From the NCBI RefSeq assembly GCF_028550395.1, contig NZ_JAQQKW010000001.1, positions 558,001 through 622,000 on the forward strand: a DNA stretch of 64,000 bases. The letters are read 5' to 3'. Shown piece after piece: positions 62,641 through 64,000 of this stretch (position 1 is its first letter; every line of letters begins with the position of its first letter). This DNA is from Asticcacaulis currens. Lineage in GTDB: Bacteria > Pseudomonadota > Alphaproteobacteria > Caulobacterales > Caulobacteraceae. The position numbers and the translations under genes are program-made. The notes below the pieces were generated by a model. That model saw nothing but the letters and a program-made list of their open reading frames with translations. It was not told the origin of the DNA and did no database searches.

Positions 62641-64000
62641 CTATTGGGCTTTCACGACGGTGACCTTCGCCTTGGGCGGGGCCTTCATGCCTTCGCCGAT
62701 AAAGTAGGACGGCCACGGCGGCTGATTATAGGCGGTGTTCTGCCAGGCGATGGCCGCCCGATATTGCGGGTCCTGCATGAGCGTAGTGAACTTGTAGGGG
62801 GTTGGGATAGGGGTCGAATAGATGCGCAGCGAAAGATTATCCTCGCTGCGTAACACCACTTCTTCGCGCCAGTCACCGAACAGGTCCGCCGACAGGGCCG
62901 GAGTCGATTTGGTGCCATTGTTTGACGCCGTGCCCTGAGCGTCGAGGATCACCTTCGATTCGGATGTGTTCCAGTCCCACTTATAAACCTTGGTGCCGTC
63001 GAGCAGCTCGCGCAGCAGATCGCCGTCCCACCACACCATGAAGTTTACCTGTCGCGGGTGCTTGTCCGATATGACATTGCCTTTGACGTCGTAGAGATTG
63101 GGACTGTTTGAGGCCCAGAACTCCGCGCCCGGATGGCGCGGATCGATGTCGCCCGCCACGCCGCGCCCGGTGTCCTTGTCGGCGGGTACCTTGAAGATGA
63201 CTTCGCCAGTACGCGCGTCGAGCAGGGCCGCGCCCGTATTACCGGACATCTTCATATTTTCATGTACGCCCCATTTTTCGAGGCCCGGACGGTTCGGATC
63301 GAGGTCGGACACGTGCATGGCGTCGCCGTGGCCCATGCCGGTCGTCCACAAAGGCTGGCCATCGTCATTGATGGCCATGGCTCCATAAACGATTTCCTGC
63401 TTACCGTCGCCATCGACATCCGCCACGCTGAACTGATGGTTGCCCTGCCCGGAATAGCCCGGCGGCACGCCCGCCGCTTCGGAGTCGAAATACCAGCGCT
63501 TGATCAGCTTGCCGCCTTTGTAATCAATGGCGGCAATGGTGGTGCGGGCATAGTAGCCGCGCGCGAAGATGGCGCTGGGGTGTTCGCCATCAAGCCATGC
63601 CGTCCCGGCCAGAAAGCGATCGCTGCGGTTGCTGTAGGCATCGCCCCAGCGGGCCGTCGCTTCGGCATCGGTCGGGTTGTCGCCGTTTGGGCCGCGCGGC
63701 GACGGATAGGGGATGGTATCGACCACCTTGCCTGTCGTGCCTTCGAAGACGCTGAGATATTCCGGCCCTTTGAGAATGCGTCCGGTCAGACGCGCCATAA
63801 GCTTGCCGTCCTCGGTCTGACGCGAGCCGGTCCGGTCTTTGTTTTCGATCTCACCGGCCGGTGTGACCCAGTCGGCAGTGGCGTCACCGATCACCTTACC
63901 CTGCGCGTCGATGGTGCCGTCTGCGGTCTTGACGATCAGTTCCGCCTTGCCGTCTCCGTCATAGTCTGCCACCTGAAACTGTGTATAGTGCGCTCCAGCG
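62641..64000 (-). CDS. Rhamnogalacturonan lyase, PL11-like (5' end outside window)
   Basis: The last 453 residues of a secreted polysaccharide lyase run in from the right edge. The frame is open through to 64000 and continues beyond it. Repeated calcium-binding loops of the form DYDGDGKAE and DVDGDGKQE are visible, as are VSDLDPNRPGLEKWGVHE and STPIPTPYKFTTLMQDPQYR, characteristic of family PL11. It would cleave the rhamnogalacturonan I backbone of pectin. Together with the oligogalacturonate lyase it supports growth on plant cell wall material. Confidence 0.92.
   Translation of the reverse strand, partial: AGAHYTQFQVADYDGDGKAELIVKTADGTIDAQGKVIGDATADWVTPAGEIENKDRTGSRQTEDGKLMARLTGRILKGPEYLSVFEGTTGKVVDTIPYPSPRGPNGDNPTDAEATARWGDAYSNRSDRFLAGTAWLDGEHPSAIFARGYYARTTIAAIDYKGGKLIKRWYFDSEAAGVPPGYSGQGNHQFSVADVDGDGKQEIVYGAMAINDDGQPLWTTGMGHGDAMHVSDLDPNRPGLEKWGVHENMKMSGNTGAALLDARTGEVIFKVPADKDTGRGVAGDIDPRHPGAEFWASNSPNLYDVKGNVISDKHPRQVNFMVWWDGDLLRELLDGTKVYKWDWNTSESKVILDAQGTASNNGTKSTPALSADLFGDWREEVVLRSEDNLSLRIYSTPIPTPYKFTTLMQDPQYRAAIAWQNTAYNQPPWPSYFIGEGMKAPPKAKVTVVKAQ

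Overview
The window is a GC-rich alphaproteobacterial chromosome segment. The gene content (sucCD / sucA-sucB / lpdA, xerC-DUF484 next to priA, an F1-only atpHAGDC operon, dapF-mtaB-ftsY-yciB), two TTAA-N7-TTAAC boxes of the CtrA type, an NrdA without an ATP-cone and pectin-degrading enzymes all point to the Caulobacterales, most likely an Asticcacaulis-like organism. That assignment is inference. No tRNA, rRNA, IS transposase, prophage or CRISPR array was seen.

Layout. 1-3.1 kb: the tail of an unidentified gene, a LytTR membrane regulator, a DUF2306-like membrane protein and an MFS transporter. 3.3-14.7 kb: the lower TCA block, sucCD, then sucA-sucB under their own promoter, then lpdA. Three unrelated envelope genes (a patatin-like lipoprotein, a secreted protein and a membrane protein) sit between sucB and lpdA. 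14.8-20.7 kb: xerC, DUF484, priA, a coiled-coil protein and terC. 21-26 kb: the F1 sector of ATP synthase. 26-33.6 kb: a soluble FIST chemoreceptor, dapF-mtaB-ftsY-yciB and a MarR regulator. 33.6-39.5 kb: an SDR plus phnECD-type ABC importer operon and a chemoreceptor ending in a PilZ domain. 39.6-42.6 kb: a polyamine pair (ornithine decarboxylase and a deoxyhypusine-synthase-like enzyme) with structured DNA before and after it. 42.8-49.6 kb: esterase, glycosyltransferase, TetR, DUF5990, panD, nrdA and GNAT. 49.6-56.4 kb: HD-GYP, fbp, two DUF1428 paralogues, rppH, a divergent polysaccharide deacetylase and AMP nucleosidase. 56.5-64 kb: a lipoprotein hydrolase, an oligogalacturonate lyase, an Rnk-like factor, a cytochrome P450, a receiver/kinase pair and the 3' part of a rhamnogalacturonan lyase, together suggesting growth on pectin.

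The most interesting signals are non-coding. The sucA leader has a TTGCCG-N17-CATAAT promoter, a LacI-type operator, a perfect 20-bp palindrome and two tandem hairpins that share a loop and differ by a compensatory stem change, the second ending just before the Shine-Dalgarno. A three-hairpin element fills two convergent gaps, each exactly 126 bp, with base-pair covariation between the copies. The ornithine decarboxylase leader is strongly structured, the polyamine pair is followed by three nested inverted repeats, and the atpD-atpC spacer carries two strong dyads. Protein oddities include an E2 with two lipoyl domains, a PriA with an incomplete zinc-cysteine set, an SDR lacking the catalytic Tyr, an MCP-PilZ fusion and a duplicated HD-GYP module. 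Start codons were chosen by Shine-Dalgarno spacing and family start position; several remain ambiguous and are flagged.
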